From contig JAYKAV010001997.1 of NCBI GenBank assembly GCA_035582835.1, positions 934,885 to 998,884 on the forward strand: DNA of 64,000 bases, written 5' to 3'. Origin of the DNA: Phoebastria nigripes. Its lineage: Eukaryota; Chordata; Aves; Procellariiformes; Diomedeidae. This document shows, piece by piece, positions 12,301 to 26,660 of the stretch. The notes beneath the pieces were generated by a model. It saw only the letters and a list, made by a program, of their open reading frames with translations, was not told where the DNA came from and did not search any database. The translations under genes and the position numbers were made by a program. The number at the start of each line of letters is the position of its first letter. The stretch's first letter is position 1.

Positions 12301-13439
12301 CTTGTGATTGGTGTTGAAAGGCAACTAAAAATGCTTTGAAGGAGACTGTTTTCACATATTACACACCTACTGAGGAAAAGTGATTGCACTGTATAAAAAA
12401 AAAAAAAATTGAAGATACAAAGCTGATAGTTGAAAGGGAAAAGAAAAGAAGCAGTCTCGGACTGGAATGAGATGTAACGTAGCAAATAAGAGTTGGAGAG
12501 AAGATCACAGGAATAGATGTGGAACAAGGCCAGATATGAAATATAGAAACGTGGCCAGTTTGTTTTTCTGAATATTCTTTGTCTTCTGAGTGGTTCAGGC
12601 GAACGTCCTCTGTTGTGATTGTCATGTGACAAGCAGCGGTGTTGTGCCGTTATGCTAGGTGATCCCCATTTCTGGCATTTGAGGCTGACATTAAATGATT
12701 GTCCCTGGCACCTGGGCAACGGTTTAGTTCCTTTTTACAGCAGAGTGGTGGGGCTTGAAGAGAGCTATTGTCATTTTCTGAACTGCTCCCAGAATTCTCT
12801 TTTCCTTCACTTCTCTCAGGTAAATAGTGTATTTCTTTTGGCTTTTGGCCATATGAAGATATTGGGACACAGCTTGTGGCGTTAGGAGGATTGATAGTGC
12901 CTGAAATAGACCTTTGGAAGCATGGATAAGAAATTCTCTTTACGGTGGAGAAGATAGAGAAGGAATTAAATGTTTGGAGACTGGTATGCTAATTAAGGAA
13001 GTCTGCCCTGTGGATGTTTAATAACAACAACACTGTAACAATTTCCCAGAAATTGTTCAAGTTTTGCTGCTTTCTGAGTAATGTTCTTTAGAAACAATAA
13101 AAAAGGCACAATCACAAGTTTTAGTTTTAAAAAATGCATAGCAATTTGATGCTCTGAAGATTCTGGCATACATCAAGTCATTCTTGGCAACTTTACTGAT
13201 AAATACTTCTCTAGCAGAAATAAATAAGGTGGTATTTATTGTGGATAAAGATAGTTTTAACATGCTATCTTTTGCAGGGAGGCTGAGAAAGGTTTCTGGG
13301 GGGCTGTTTTGGTGTTTGTTTTTTTCCTTGTTGATTTCAATAGGAATTAGTGTGGACCCAGATAAAATTATAAGCTAAATTTAGAAATGAGATATAACTT
13401 CAATATTTCATACTTAAACAAAATGCAAATCCAAGCATG

Positions 13440-13515
13440 CAGCAAGTTTGTGTATAAATATAAGTATATATGCATAAATATATGTTTGTATGAATATATA
13501 TTTATATATTTAGAT
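13440..13515. repeat. AT-rich low-complexity tract
   Basis: Alternating TATATA and TAAATATA-type sequence. It produces short mirrored open frames on both strands with poly-Tyr/Ile content, which are compositional artefacts. Confidence 0.8.
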
Positions 13516-14053
13516 GTAGATACACTAATTAGTAATACATTAGCAGGCACAAGTACTTTGTCATGTGTTGTACTAAACACACTGTAGTTGTTTGTTGAGT
13601 GAAATGAAGGGCAATGGACTGGCCACTGTATGATGTTTATAATTCCAGTGTGACTTTTGGTTGATGATTAATAGACAGCTCCTTAAGAAGCTGCTTTCTT
13701 TAAACATTTGAAGTTCTTCAGGCCTGTGATATTAGCCCATACTTAGCTTTCTCCATGCCAATACAGATTGATATTCAAAATAAATTATGTGCAAACACAT
13801 ACATACATAGAAATATACATGCATATACAGTAAACAAATGCAGAGTAATTTTGGCCTTCAAGTCCTACGGAAAAGAATATTAAATACACTATTAACTATA
13901 TTAACTATTATAATGTTTGTGCTAACTTCTTCAAAGGCAATGAATTGGCTGTAGCTTATTTGTCATAGTTCTGTTTCTTAACACTACAGTAGCCTGAAAT
14001 GCATATTAGGATACATATATGTGAGTGTATATTAAAAGTGATGACTGAACTGA

Positions 14054-14085
14054 ATGACTATTATGACTATTATGACTATATGACT
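14054..14085 (+). repeat. 9-bp minisatellite, about 3.5 copies of ATGACTATT
   Basis: Two perfect copies (14054-14062, 14063-14071) are followed by a one-base-shorter copy and a degenerate start of a fourth. This is typical slippage sequence in intron 2. Confidence 0.85.
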
Positions 14086-14217
14086 GAATTAAAATGAGTT
14101 CAAGTATAGGAACATTCACGAGTGTAAAAAGTACAGATTTATATTTATGAGTAAAGGTGTTTTACTGGCTAGTACACTCTGGCGACTGTCATTTTAAAGT
14201 CTTTGTTTAAATCTAGA

Positions 14218-14239
14218 TTTTTTTTTTTTTTTTTTTTTT
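14218..14239 (+). repeat. Poly-T run of 22 nt
   Basis: Simple homopolymer in intron 2. No adjacent retroposed sequence was recognised that would make it the tail of a minus-strand insertion. Confidence 0.95.
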
Positions 14240-14413
14240 CTTCAACCAAAAATAGTTGTATGCAATAAGTCTATTTGAAGACTAATTTTTAAAACACTGT
14301 ATTTCTTTATTCTAAATTTGACATTCTGGGCTCTGGCTTCTTGACAGTTTAGTAGGTAACCATACTTAGTAGCATTACTGGTGTCTGGAAAACGATTTCT
14401 TAACGTGTAGTCT

Positions 14414-14465
14414 AATCTTAATTTTTCTTACATAATAATAATCTTAATTTTTCTTACATAATGAC
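14414..14465 (+). repeat. 26-bp tandem duplication
   Basis: The unit beginning AATCTTAATTTTTCTTACAT starts at 14414 and again at 14440, and the two copies are essentially identical. The lack of divergence suggests a recent duplication (or an assembly duplication) rather than an old satellite. Confidence 0.85.
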
Positions 14466-14571
14466 ATACAAGTACTGGCAGCCTGCAACTTTATGAACAA
14501 AAAAAAAAGAAAAAGAAAAAAAAGAAAAGGACCTAGTTGTTGTGGAAGTAACTTAGTCCACTTCCCCCCCG

Positions 14572-14614
<43 letters not shown>
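14572..14614 (+). repeat. Poly-C run of 43 nt
   Basis: An exceptional homopolymer: 43 uninterrupted C, preceded by C7 and a single G (14564-14571). About 45-75 nt upstream is an A-rich tract (about 14499-14530). The complementary strand is G43. Length is likely polymorphic and hard to sequence, so the exact count is uncertain. Confidence 0.95.
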
Positions 14615-17600
14615 TTTCTTACATGCTTCTGTTGTTACTATTAGCTAGCACAATAAGTAGCCTGATTCTGAATATTAAAATGTGAGAACGCATGTCATGG
14701 TATCTCAGTAGACCTCCAGTGTAACAGATATAAGCAATACACAACATTCTAGCCTTAGTAGTTGTGAAGTATTTTACAATTTTTGTTAGATTTTAAATTT
14801 GATTGAGTTCTAAATGTCTGCATTTTCAAATTAATTAAAATACAGTAACAGTACAGAAGAAAAAGCATGTGACTTTCATATTTAAAGTATGATGATCTGA
14901 GCACTAATTACTTACTGATTATTGTCTTGATTTTCAGTAACCAATTGAATCACAGATAAGCCCTCAAAGTTAGTGAAGGTAGGGCAAAGGTGTGAGTTCA
15001 GTATGCAGCTGATATTCTGAGCAACTCCATATATAGGCAGGACTTCCTTAAAAACATTAACGGTATTAATATGGAACAATGAATCAATAATTTTTTCTTA
15101 AAGATTTGATAAAGGAATTATCTGTCTTTCCTTTGGGAGGTAAGATAGAAGGGAAGGTGAGGGGCATAGCAGTTTATTTTGCTATTTCCCTTCTTGGTTC
15201 ATCTTGCCCAGTTTTCATTTCTTTGCCTAGAGGCTGCTCTTGTGAATTGAATGTAAGAGGAATAGAGACCTGGAAAAGTAATGTTTTCCTGTTGCAGGTG
15301 ATTTTCAAGAAGAAAATATGAGTTTGCTGAGTGGATGATGAACATTTCCATTTCTTAGCAGTTGGTGAAATAGCTCTCCTTTCGTTAAGGTCACTCACGA
15401 GTGATTCCTGGCTGAAGCATACCAAAGGGAAGCTAAAAGATAGCACTGCTTAGTTTGAAGTTATATAGTGATCTTAAACTGTGTACATCTGAATTTTGCT
15501 TGGGCTAGGTAGACTACTGTGCTTTCAAAAGCTTTTAAATTAGGCTGAAGAGAAAAACATCATACCAAAACTATCCAGTGATGACCTTTGAGAGAGGCTC
15601 TAAGGCTCTCTGGCCTTTATTTGTTTTTCTTTTTCCTACTGACTGCTTGAGATAGTGTTACAAGTTTCAAAATACTATTCATAAATAAAAGATGCTTGTC
15701 CTAGAAATTTAATCAAAACATTATTCCAAATTGTGGCATAAACTCCCGCAGGAAATAAAGGCCTTTACAAACTTCACTGTTTTTCCCAAAATAAGCATGC
15801 TGCTTTGCGTTTGGTTTTGCTTTTATCATAGTAACATGTAATACGTTATTTAAGGAAAAGGATCTGTTCAAGACCTTTAGCATAATGGCAGTTAGCAGAC
15901 TTTAGATAGAAAAAGTATCTCTTTTCTCTTTCTTTTCCCTATTTCCCCCCGACTCTGTCTTCTCAACTCCCAGAAATCAATATTGAAAGCTTTTCATGTA
16001 TAATTGTTGGTTGCAATTAACTGCTGAAAATGAAGCACCATATTCTTTAGGTATGAAAGAGGATTGTTTACTTGTATTCCATGTCTTCAGAAAAATCATG
16101 TTTTTATTGTCAGAAGATATGAAAAGCTAGGTGAAGAAATTCTGTATGATCTTCAAATGGGAAGAACAATAGCAGTAGGTGGAAGTTACTGCCTTCTCTC
16201 AGGGGTAATCAGACTGTTGTGCCCTTCTAGCCTATAGCAAGCCCAGTTAAGTGCTTAGTTTCGCAAGATGCTGCCTGAAGTAGTTCTTGGCATTTCTCAT
16301 CTCAACCTACTTGTTCGGTATGGTGGGGTAGAAATAAAATTTCAGAAAGGGCAGGAAACAGAGTTTTCTAATTCCTGTTTACTCAGCATAAGGTCAGCTA
16401 AACTTCCCTTTGGACTCTTTCTGGTGCTGTGTGGGCTAATAACTTCCCTTCTATAGGGAAACTTCTTAAACGTCCACAAGTTTTTAGAGATTTTTTTTTT
16501 TTTCCCCTCTAGCTAGCAACAAGAGTAAGTGGAACATGTAGTATGAGAGAAATAAACTATGCATATTTCAAAGCTTTAGGCAAATTTTCCATTTCTAGTA
16601 ATACTAGCAATTTGTGTATAAATATACGCAAAATATATATGTACATCTATAATCTATATCTGTGTATGTATAAGCAGTTCATTTTCTCCAAAAAACAATT
16701 GTAATTAATTTTCAGTAATGCCTGCTTTAGAACTACATTGACAAAGTAGGTTTTGCTGTTATTGAGATAATTTGCCTCTTTTTCAATCTTAAGCTAAACC
16801 TATTTTTTCAGTGACAATGCAAGTTGAAATGTAATAGTTCTCCATTCTCATTTTCTAACAAGTATGTCAGAGCATGTTTAGACTTTTCGGTTTTTAGGCT
16901 ATTGTGATATTTTATACATTCTGGAACTAAATTTAGGGTACCATTACCATGTTTTGTTTCATTATTTCATATTTATTTAATTTTTCCCTGTTTCATTTAG
17001 TAGAAATTTATNAGAAGTGCAAAAGCATTGCTTTTAAGCAATTATTAGAATAATAATAAGCCTATAATAAGCGGGTGTCTCAGTAGTTAGATGAATATAC
17101 TATTTTTGTATGTAGAAATATCTTCATTTGTGTAATCTTTTTATTATTACTTGTAAATTTTAGAATTTTGAAAATGCAAGTTGTGAAATGTCACAGAAAC
17201 TTTGCTTGTGTATCTTCAGACTTGGTCAACATTTTCATTTTCATAAGTTTCAATTATATGATTCTGTCTTTTCCTACAAGTTCCCAGTAGCATTTGTAAA
17301 ACACAGCTAATTGATACCTTCCTTTTCCTCATTGTTTAATGTGGCTTTGTCTCTTTATTGCATGCTTTTCAAACTCATCCCAGAGATAAAATTGTCATTT
17401 TTCTAAGATCTTATAGAAGAGAAGCACTGTACTGATCAGGATAGATATTGATCTGCTTTGTCACAACAGCGTTAGGAGAAGGGACAGTGTGATCTCCGTT
17501 CTACAGATATAAGAAAGAGGTACAGAGTTTGGGGAAATCGTTTTCTTCTCAATGTTCAATCTGAGAAGACTAAAAAGTTGGGTTTTTTTCTGACATGTTT

Positions 17601-19788
17601 AGCATATACAGCTCTTTGAAAACAGAATATCCATTGACTGTCTCTAAGTTTGCTGTTTGTGTGAATCTCAAATTAGGCACCAAAAAGTGAAGAAAACAAA
17701 TGGTCACTTGTGAAGAGTTTTTGTTTAAGTTACATGTCAATTATTCAGGAATTAAGAACTTTTCATCAGGGAAGAGAAAAGAAGCAAAATATTTAATTTC
17801 CTTAATTAAGACCCACTTTTCTCTTCCTTCAACTGTCTATGTCATTCTCTGTACATCTTCCAAATTCTGCAAGAAACAATATAGAACTTCTATAAACAAA
17901 CAACCTCTTAATTATTCAAAAACATCACTGATGGGCACTGGATGAGATAGGGTTTTGTCAGAAAAATGGTCTTGAAACTTAGACAGCTATGGTTTATTCA
18001 TGCAAAATGGTAGAATTTAAATTGCACAGGCAGTCTTACTCCTGCACTTCCTAACTTTTTTTTTGTGTATGGCTTTGCAAAATTTGCAAGAATTGCAGTT
18101 TTCTTTTAAATTCCTAGAGCTTAAGTAAAATACTTAAGCAAAACCACAGATTCTGTTACATATTAGAATGATGACCTTCCCGTGATTCATCAGCCAAGTT
18201 GGAGTCTTTTGATCAACTCTACAGATTGTTCTTTGTTTAACAAAGTTTATGAAAGTAATGTGTACAGAGCACACACTGTCAATGGGTTTCAGTTTTGAGC
18301 GAAGTGTGATTTTGTGGGCATGGCCCCTTTTTTTTGTTTCACCCAGCCTTGAACTGTTCAACTCCACTCCTTTCAAACTTCCCTTCTTCTACTTTTTTCT
18401 GTTGCTGCTTTTTGATCCCCTTTTTTACTGAGGCTTCTCATTTGATTTGGCCTTCCCTATTCAGCTTTCTATGTCAAAGCTTCAAGTTACAGGGGAAGGC
18501 CCAATAAACCCCTGTAATCATAAGCTGAATCGTGTTCACTTACTCTGTGGGAATTACTCCTGTGCAAACTTAATAGCATGAGGGGGTTTAAGTAGGTTTA
18601 AACAAATTTAGGGAGAATGGAGTTTTCAGAAATATTAGCTAAAAGTTCTAAATTTTAGAAATTTAGAAATCTTAACCAAGTGATAACTTAGCCTGAACAT
18701 GCTAAACTGATTTTCTTTCCCTGTCCCCACATCCAGCTTCCAGAATGTGTGGCTTGGGATGGATTTTCACACAGATTGACAGGAAAACACTTCTGACATA
18801 AAATGAGAAAAGCATTATGTCTTTAACATGGACATTTTATATATATATGATTTTCTTTTATGTCATAATCATAAGTGGATGTTCCAGTGAAATTCATCTT
18901 TCCTACATGGAAGAATTATTGGGAGAGGTGCTCATCTTAAAAAGATTCACCCTAAAAAGTTATTTTTGGCAACGCTGTAAGCAACTTAAAGCTGACCTTT
19001 TAATGAGAAATGTCAGGCAACTTTAGAAAGTGATGCTATCTATAATGTATTAGGTTTCTGAATTAATCTCTTCTATATGTAAGAATGGCTCTTCAAAACA
19101 AAGAAAATCACCCACTGAAGCTTTCTTGGTTTTGTTCTCAGAGTGGTAAAGGCTTTTTTTATGAGTAAGATTTATTTATTTATTAAAGGAAGTCTTTGGA
19201 ATTATGGCTTCTTATGAAAGTTGCTAAAAATCAAACATAACAAACATTTTATTTTAAAACACTTGAATGGTAAAATATTCTTTTGGATTAAATGAGAATT
19301 CATAATTCCTCCTTGGAAGCTGCTGCTTCATTCTGCTTGCAGCAATGGGAATGTTTTAGGCTCTTACTGCTGCTGTTTGTTAGTTATCAGCAAGGGAAAA
19401 AAAAATAAAAAGGAGAAGTTGCCATATTTTCTTGAATTATTATGTAATTCCTATCTGATAAGAATGAAAAAGGCCAACCCAGTGATTTTGACTTGATTTT
19501 GGAGGATAAAGTTTAAATTGTCACTATACCATCAATACTACTACATTATCACTACTGTCTAGTTTATTTATACTGTATGTGTAGATAAACTAAGTTTAGG
19601 AACAGGAACTAGAACCACCAAACTAATTATATTTTTATTCAGTTTTTTGATATTTTTCAAATTTAGGGTTTTTTTCAGTTATTTCTGTAATTTTAGAAGT
19701 TTTTAGTGGTTATGCTTAGTCTTTTATATGGTCATAATGGAAAAAAAAAATTTTATGTATTTATGTGTATGTTCTAAATCCTCACTGC

Positions 19789-19800
19789 GGGGGGGGGGGG
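19789..19800 (+). repeat. Poly-G run of 12 nt
   Basis: Twelve consecutive G in AT-rich intron 2, the opposite strand orientation to the C43 and C31 runs. Confidence 0.9.
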
Positions 19801-21169
19801 AGGCATGTTGAAGTGTGAATTGCAGGGTTTTCACTTTTTACGAAGTCTTTCTTAACATCCTAAAAGGTCTCCTGGATGTTTCTTCAATCTTAAACCTGCT
19901 ATGCTTATCTCTTCTGCTAACCTCAGATTTCTTCTGCCTCTATCCTTATTAAAAAAACAGATAAATAAAAAATTAAACCCAAGTTGACAGTTTTTTTGTT
20001 TTGAGATTTTACTTTGCTGGTAAAATCAGTAATCATCATGATTTACTAAAACTTTCTCACTGGCATCTGACTGTGAAATGCCATTTAATTTTAGTTACAC
20101 GTCATACAATGTATGTAACAAATAATTCTTACCCTGAAAGCATTTTAAACAAAAAAAGGCATGGAATGGGTGAATAGTTTTGGAGCTTGTGCCAAGTATC
20201 ATTGGACCGTATTCTCAGCTCAGCTATGCTGAGTGTTATCCTTTATACATATATTTTTACTTTCACCCGGGATGGTGTTCTTTTATGGAATTTTAGATTT
20301 ATTTTTATGCCCTATTTGTACAATTGCTTTTTCTGATGATATTTAAAATAGTATTTTATAAAAATATTTATGTTTAGTTTGGCTTACCAAGTTGCTCTAT
20401 TAAATTAGAATATCTAAGAACAATGTGTTGCAAGATGCTCTATTAAATGTTAGATCATCTCAGTTTTTCAAGCCTGTCTTCTACTGACATGACCGTGATC
20501 ATCCAGTCATTCTTTTTTCCTCTTTTCTATTTCTCTCTACCTTTCAAATTTTTCTATTTCTTTCCTATTAAGCTAAAAAAAGATTAAAAAACTAACCTTT
20601 CCAGACCATCCAATTAAGTATTAAAAAGGCAGTGTTAAGTTGAAAAAATTTGACTGGAAAATTTAACCCTTATTTATAAGAAAGTACTTGTGCTTTAGTT
20701 CAAGTAATGCATTTTTCTGATGTTCAGTAATATTTTTTTTAAATCTCATATGCAGGTATGACAAGCTCTTCTTTAATTGCTCTGAGCAGTTCTCGTTTGT
20801 ATATTACTGGTGGTGCATTGATTGAGGTCCAAGAGAGCTTGTATCTGCTTAGTTTATCAGGCAGACACCTAGAATGTAAAAGACAGAAATCTAAACTTCT
20901 TTGTAAAGTTTATCATGTGTTAAGCAGCTGGAAATAAGGTAGAGAATTAGCAGCATGTGATAGACAATCATGAAATGTTATATGACCTTACAGCAGTTAA
21001 CAGATCATACTTCAGAAACCTCAAATATAATATATTAAACTCCCATGTTCCCTGTGGTCTCACAAGGAAGTGTTTTCCAGAGTACTACTCAGAGCTTTTT
21101 TTAGGCAGATCCTTTAATGCAGTATTTTACTTTGTGAAGGAGCTTTGTTAAAAGCATTAATGAATTAAC

Positions 21170-21420
21170 ATGTAGGTAGCTAGTGTTAATACCATTTACT
21201 ACATGACCTTTACAGTAACTATACATTTGTAAAGGGTTAATAAATGGTTAATGTATTAACTGATTGATAGGGTCCAGCACGTTAACAGATGGCTTGTAAC
21301 CAAGTTTAATACCCCATCTATTGATGTGCTTAGTAACCATTAAGATGTATAATAACCAAGTCTGTCAAATGTTTATAACATACTTTGTGGTTTTGAAATT
21401 TTCTTTAAACTACTTATAAA
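21170..21420. repeat. Region of imperfect TTAATA/TAACCAT repeats, possibly an ancient interspersed repeat
   Basis: Several related words recur in both orientations within 250 nt (GTTAATACC, GGTTAATAAATGGTTAATG, GTTAACAG, TAACCATTAAG, TAATAACCAAG). This pattern resembles decayed amniote repeats, but I cannot name the family, and AT-rich sequence can produce some of it by chance. Confidence 0.3.
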
Positions 21421-22499
21421 GATACCTTTTAGTTTTAAATTATGATTACCATAACAGTCTCACCTAATGCTTCATCTTGTTAACTAATTCTCTTACTCAT
21501 GTATTCTTTCTAGGATCATATTGTTTCTTCCTGTATCATTTAAAAAAAAAAAAAAAGAAAATAGTGAAACCTCTCACAGTAACAGAAAGGGCTTTTCTTA
21601 AAACTCACAAAGCCCTAAGTAGCAGCTAACTGTGCAGTAGGAAGACTAAGGCAGAACAAGAGGGTGGAGGAAACAAAAGTCAGGGATAAGAAAAAATAGG
21701 ATTTTTATAATACAAAATGAAAGTGAAGTTGTGGTATTTTCATATATGGTAATCCAATATGACAATATACCCATTCACTTTCTGTGGATGAGAATTTCTG
21801 CAAATAAAATCTTGCAAACTTTAGGCTGGGTTCGACATTTCAGCTTGGTGGCTCCTGCTACGTCTGGCTGCTAATAAATGAAGCTGTACCTGTGACTTCC
21901 GAGTAATAAAATCAACCATAATTGTCAGCAGAGTTTACAAGTAATGTGTTGATGCAAGCTTCTGCAGACAGTCTTACCTCCCTTGTGTAAAGAGGAACAC
22001 AGTCTTCTGATGTGGTTTTGCAAAGTAGTAGTAGTAGATTACTTATATAACAATTTTTTCTTGTTAGGCAAGGGAGAAGTAACTGACATCGTGTGCACCA
22101 GTTAAAACTACTTGAAAATGGATTGTAGTAGATTGTACAGTTTGTTTGGAAGGCTTCACTTTCTAGAGAAACTGGAAAGTTTTCTTGCTATTTCACTTAC
22201 ATAGTAGCCTTCTTTGAATATAAACTTGAACGGGTCAGTGTTTCAAAATATAGCTCCGTTGGGCGTGTAGAGGAAGGGGAATAATTTGAAAGAACAAATA
22301 CAATGAAATAGCTTTTTTTATGAATACAGATGTAGATAGATGCAAAAGGCAACCCTACTACAAGTATCATTTTTTTATACAGCCTGAAATTTTGTTTACC
22401 TTTTCACACTTAACATTTATACTCGTGGTTTGTAATTGTCCAGAAATTAACTAATAAACCCTTGTCTGTCTTCTTTCTGTGTCCTTCTTTCTGGTTGAT

Positions 22500-23000
22500 G
22501 AGGTCCCAGTTTATAGTGAAAATTGAGTCCTTGAGGTCATGACCTTATAGTTAGTGCTATTAAATATCATCCTGCTTTGCTGCTGTTCTTCAAATTAATT
22601 CAATGCTTTCTGTATGATGAGCTGATCTCCTCTGTATTGATGATATCTTGTAAATATTATTAGCATGTTCCTACTTCAATAACCAACATTATTGATAAAA
22701 TTGGTCTCAAGATCTGTCTTTAAGAAACTCCATTAGTAACTTTTCTTTAGCAGATTTCTGTTTGGCACTGTCACTTCTTTCCCTTTTTGTCATTTTCTTT
22801 CTTACCTCAGTTGCACTAATTACCTTTTTTTTTCCTGTTTATGTAATTACTTTGCTTGTAACACCATATGAAATGCTATATTGAAGTCCTTGTTAGATCA
22901 GCCATCTCATATTCTTTCAAGAACCAGAAATCCTAATTAATGTATGATGCTACATTATCTCTGCTTGTTATTTCTTAAAGAGAAGACATCCTTGAAATTC
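22500..23000. mobile_element. Possible ancient CR1-like LINE remnant
   Basis: The phrase around 22695-22770 (GATAAAATTGGTCTCAAGAT onward) and the later 'GCTATATTGAAGTCCTTGTT' near 22874 recall, at heavy divergence, blocks that occur in that order in avian and reptilian CR1 copies. The order and spacing are the main evidence. No open frame survives. Strand is left open because I cannot place the fragment on a consensus without an alignment. Confidence 0.4.
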
Positions 23001-26000
23001 AGTCAAAAACTAGAAACAGTGTTTGTCATCTATCGTTTCATATCCTGCTTCAGTTATTGCAGTTCTTTCATTTTTATTTTGCTGGTCAGATATACACAGT
23101 ACTGACATTCAGACTTGGACTAGCTTTAGTCGTTCCACTAACTGTGCCTTACCAACTCTGGCTCCTTTTGATTACCATGTTCACATGCCCCTGATGTCTA
23201 TTACTGAATTGGATAGATGATATTGCTTTGTCTCTTACTGTTTACCTGTCTTTACTGTTTACCCTTGCTTACCTGATTTTCCCCTCTGTATGTGAAGACC
23301 AATTATGGAGGCTACATTATTTTCTCCTGACGACTTCTGATATATTTTTGTTTAATTCTTTTATCAGTCTTGCTAGACTTTTTCCTGGATTTGTTGTCCA
23401 AGGTATTCATGCTGAACTTGTTATGATTTCCCTGAATGTACTTCAGTGGCTGAACATCCTGATTCTTTCCTTATAGCAACACTTCTTAAGGTGCCTCTCA
23501 ATCTTTATTACCTCGTACAAAAAAGGAAAATTCTGTTGCAAACCAGGTAGGCTTTTATCTCAAGGCATTTTCCCTGTCTGGAGCAAAGTTTACTAAATTT
23601 GCCCTGTGCTACATCAGTTTAGCTCTTATAATGTAAAACAAAAGCATTTTTCTTGCTCCTATGAGTATCCCTTCCAATTTCTGTGAGGAGTTAACATAAA
23701 GGAGGTTTCATTTTGTTTAATTGACTGTTAATACATGTACTTCTATATCTTGTATGTGATTTCTGAATTATTTTAATTCATTAAATCCAAATGTGCAGTA
23801 ATTTGAATGCATAACCCCTAACTGACAACACAAAAATACTTACGGCTTCTTCTCTTCTAAGAGGAAGAAATATCTATTCTGGTTCTTTTTCCGTGTTTTA
23901 ACGTAAGTATTCAGGCACCTTGTACATGAGACAATTGTTCTTTTCCTCATATCCTGTATGCCTTTAAGCCCCTTAGGTAATAAAAGATGCAAGTATGCAT
24001 AGTGTGATTCAGTTACTATTTTAATATATTTATTATATGAAATAATATATTCAATATATTAATTTTGAATTTGTTATTAAACTGAAATTTTTCATACATG
24101 GGATTGATTATTCAGTACTTGCAACCGGAAAAAATTCCTTCTTTGTTTACAAAATTTGATCTAAAATGGAATTGCTTACATATAATTGATTTGAAGAGTT
24201 GCTTCTAATTAAAACATCATTTTGGGCTGGGATTTTTTTTCCTCCCCTTCTGCCCTTTCTTCCTCTAAGTAGGGCTTGATGCTATGAGTGGTCTTTGAAT
24301 TGCTACTCTCTGCTGTTTCCCACCTGTTCAGTTGCATATATGCAGCCTTCGGTAATTTTGAAACTGATCAAATAGTTAATAGCAAATATTCTTAAATTAA
24401 AATTTCTAACATAATGACACTTTTGGAAAAGGATTGCCTCGTATCCCAGTGCCTATACAGGATTCCTCAACTCATGTTTAGAAGTAGGTGCACAGCTTGA
24501 GAGAGCCTGTGGTCCTCTTTCCCTTATGAGAAGGTGACTGTGACAGCTTGGGATTCTATGATAATGTCCTCGATAAAGTCCCAGGATGGAGAACATTTGC
24601 TGCCTAACTATTCTCAATCCCCATTAGGAAGAAGGTGGCAGAGTGGATTTTTGTGTGTACCTCTTTAAAGTAGGTTTTAAGTTCTTGTGCCACAATTTGT
24701 CATGCATATTAATCATGCTGTAATAATACAAAGTTAGGTCTTGGACAACTTACACAAGTAATTTTAGTAATAAAAAATATATGGCAGCTAATAGGTTAAA
24801 TCCTGCTGGATGCAAAATGACATCACACTGAAAAGGTCACCTCCTTGTCTTCTCTGGGAGCTGTTTTTCATTGAGTGTGTCTGTGGCCTGGTTTAGGCCT
24901 GTGTGTAAATCTTAGTAAATGACCCCGCTTCCCCCCCCACCTTACTGAACAACTGTTCCCACTGTACTTAACATTTTCTTGGTTTCCTTTTAGAAGTAAA
25001 GGGCTATATTGGCATTGAAATGGCAAAATTACTGTCCTCTCTAAGGGTAGTTCTCCAAACCAGCACGTGAAGATCTTGTCTTGTATGAACAGATGAAATG
25101 TCTTACCCCTTTTTTTGTTGAAATCTCTATCTGGAGTTCTGGCACCTCCAAGTTTTTTTGCTCAGGAGGCACTATTTCCTGAGCACAACAGAAATGGAAC
25201 AGGAGCCTGACTTGAAATATGCCAGTTACATATTATTTTAGTCACATTGTTCTTAAAAGCACAATGAGTTTGGGTGAGAGACAATATTTTGTAAGGCTTA
25301 AACATTTCAGTGACACTTTTTTTTTTTTTAGCCTTACCAATATATCCCATGTCACTGATGATCAGTAACCGTACACAAAACCACTGTTTCTGTTTCAGAG
25401 AAATCCTTGAGATTCCTTTACTGTGGTAGCCATAGTAAATGAAGCTACTGGGCAATGGTGCTCAGACATCTGTGTGACAGTTATTACTCATATTCTTTTC
25501 TGTCTCCCGTTTTGTCTCATTATCCTATAATATCATGAGACAGGCTGCTCCTATTGTAAATCTTTCTGAGACAATAGCTTCCTTATACAATATGTCTCTA
25601 CTGTCTTTTACAGTATGTGGTCCAGACTGCGAAGCGTGATCATTCAGATCCTTTCATGCTGTAGCATCCCCAATACTCCCTTCTCTGTTTGCAGCCTTTG
25701 CATCTTTGTAGTGCTTTCATCTTGTGATTTGAGGTTTGCACTTGACTCGTGCTGATTTAGCTGGCAAGGTGTTCTTAGGTCAATGTTAGTTTTACCTTGC
25801 TATGGGACACAGGCATCATTCTACTGAACAGAGTGGTAGAAGCCCAAAGGTAACTTATCAGTGTTGAACTCTTGCACAGCAGGCCATTGAACCAGTTAAA
25901 TTATGTCATTTTAATAGCTCAAGGGTATAATGAATGGCCTTGTAAATTCTACTGCTGACATATTTTTTTTTTCCACTTGCTTGTTTTTGTGAATTGATGA

Positions 26001-26637
26001 TCATCTTGGGTGTAACTACTTTAATCCTATATTTTACAAGTGTTAGAACCATTTGTTACTGGAATCAGTAACTATAATGGAAAGTGGATACATCAGCTTT
26101 TTGAGATGCATTCAGCAGCAGGACTGATGAGCAGATTTTTATCTAAAGCATCACATTGAACAAAATATGACTAAACATAAATCCTGTCAGTGAGTGCTCA
26201 GTCAGTTGTAATGTCTGCAGATCATTCCCTACAGTAGTGTAATGGGTGTAAGAATAATAGCTGTTTTGTAGAGGCTTTTGATTTTTTGGTTGTTGTGGGG
26301 TTTTTGTTTGTTTGGGTTTTTTAAAAACATTGTCTAATTGTTTTGGTGGCAAAAGGAAGATGTTTGAAATATTAAGTGTATTATATTTCTGTTTGCTGGT
26401 AATAAACAATGTTCCCTATTGGAGCATTAGGTTAGGTGATTTTAGCATTTGACTAGGTGCTTTACTGTCTTTGAATCTGAGGCAGAGAAATAACACTAGT
26501 GATCGTGTAAGTAGTATGCTTGGCATATTATAAGTCTGTATTGGAAGAATAGCTAAGGGTGCTTCAAAGAACACAATAAGTAGGCTATTGCTTAGTAAGG
26601 CTCTGATGAAAGAAATGAACTATATAATGTAGAACGA

Positions 26638-26660
26638 GATATATATATACACACACACAG
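26638..26660. repeat. TA/CA compound microsatellite
   Basis: About five TA units followed by about five CA units, a common simple repeat in vertebrate introns. Confidence 0.85.

Noticed and set aside
12207..12719. 170-codon minus-strand open frame
   Set aside because: Overlaps another open frame on the same strand and contains a homopolymer-derived Phe run; no recognisable motif.
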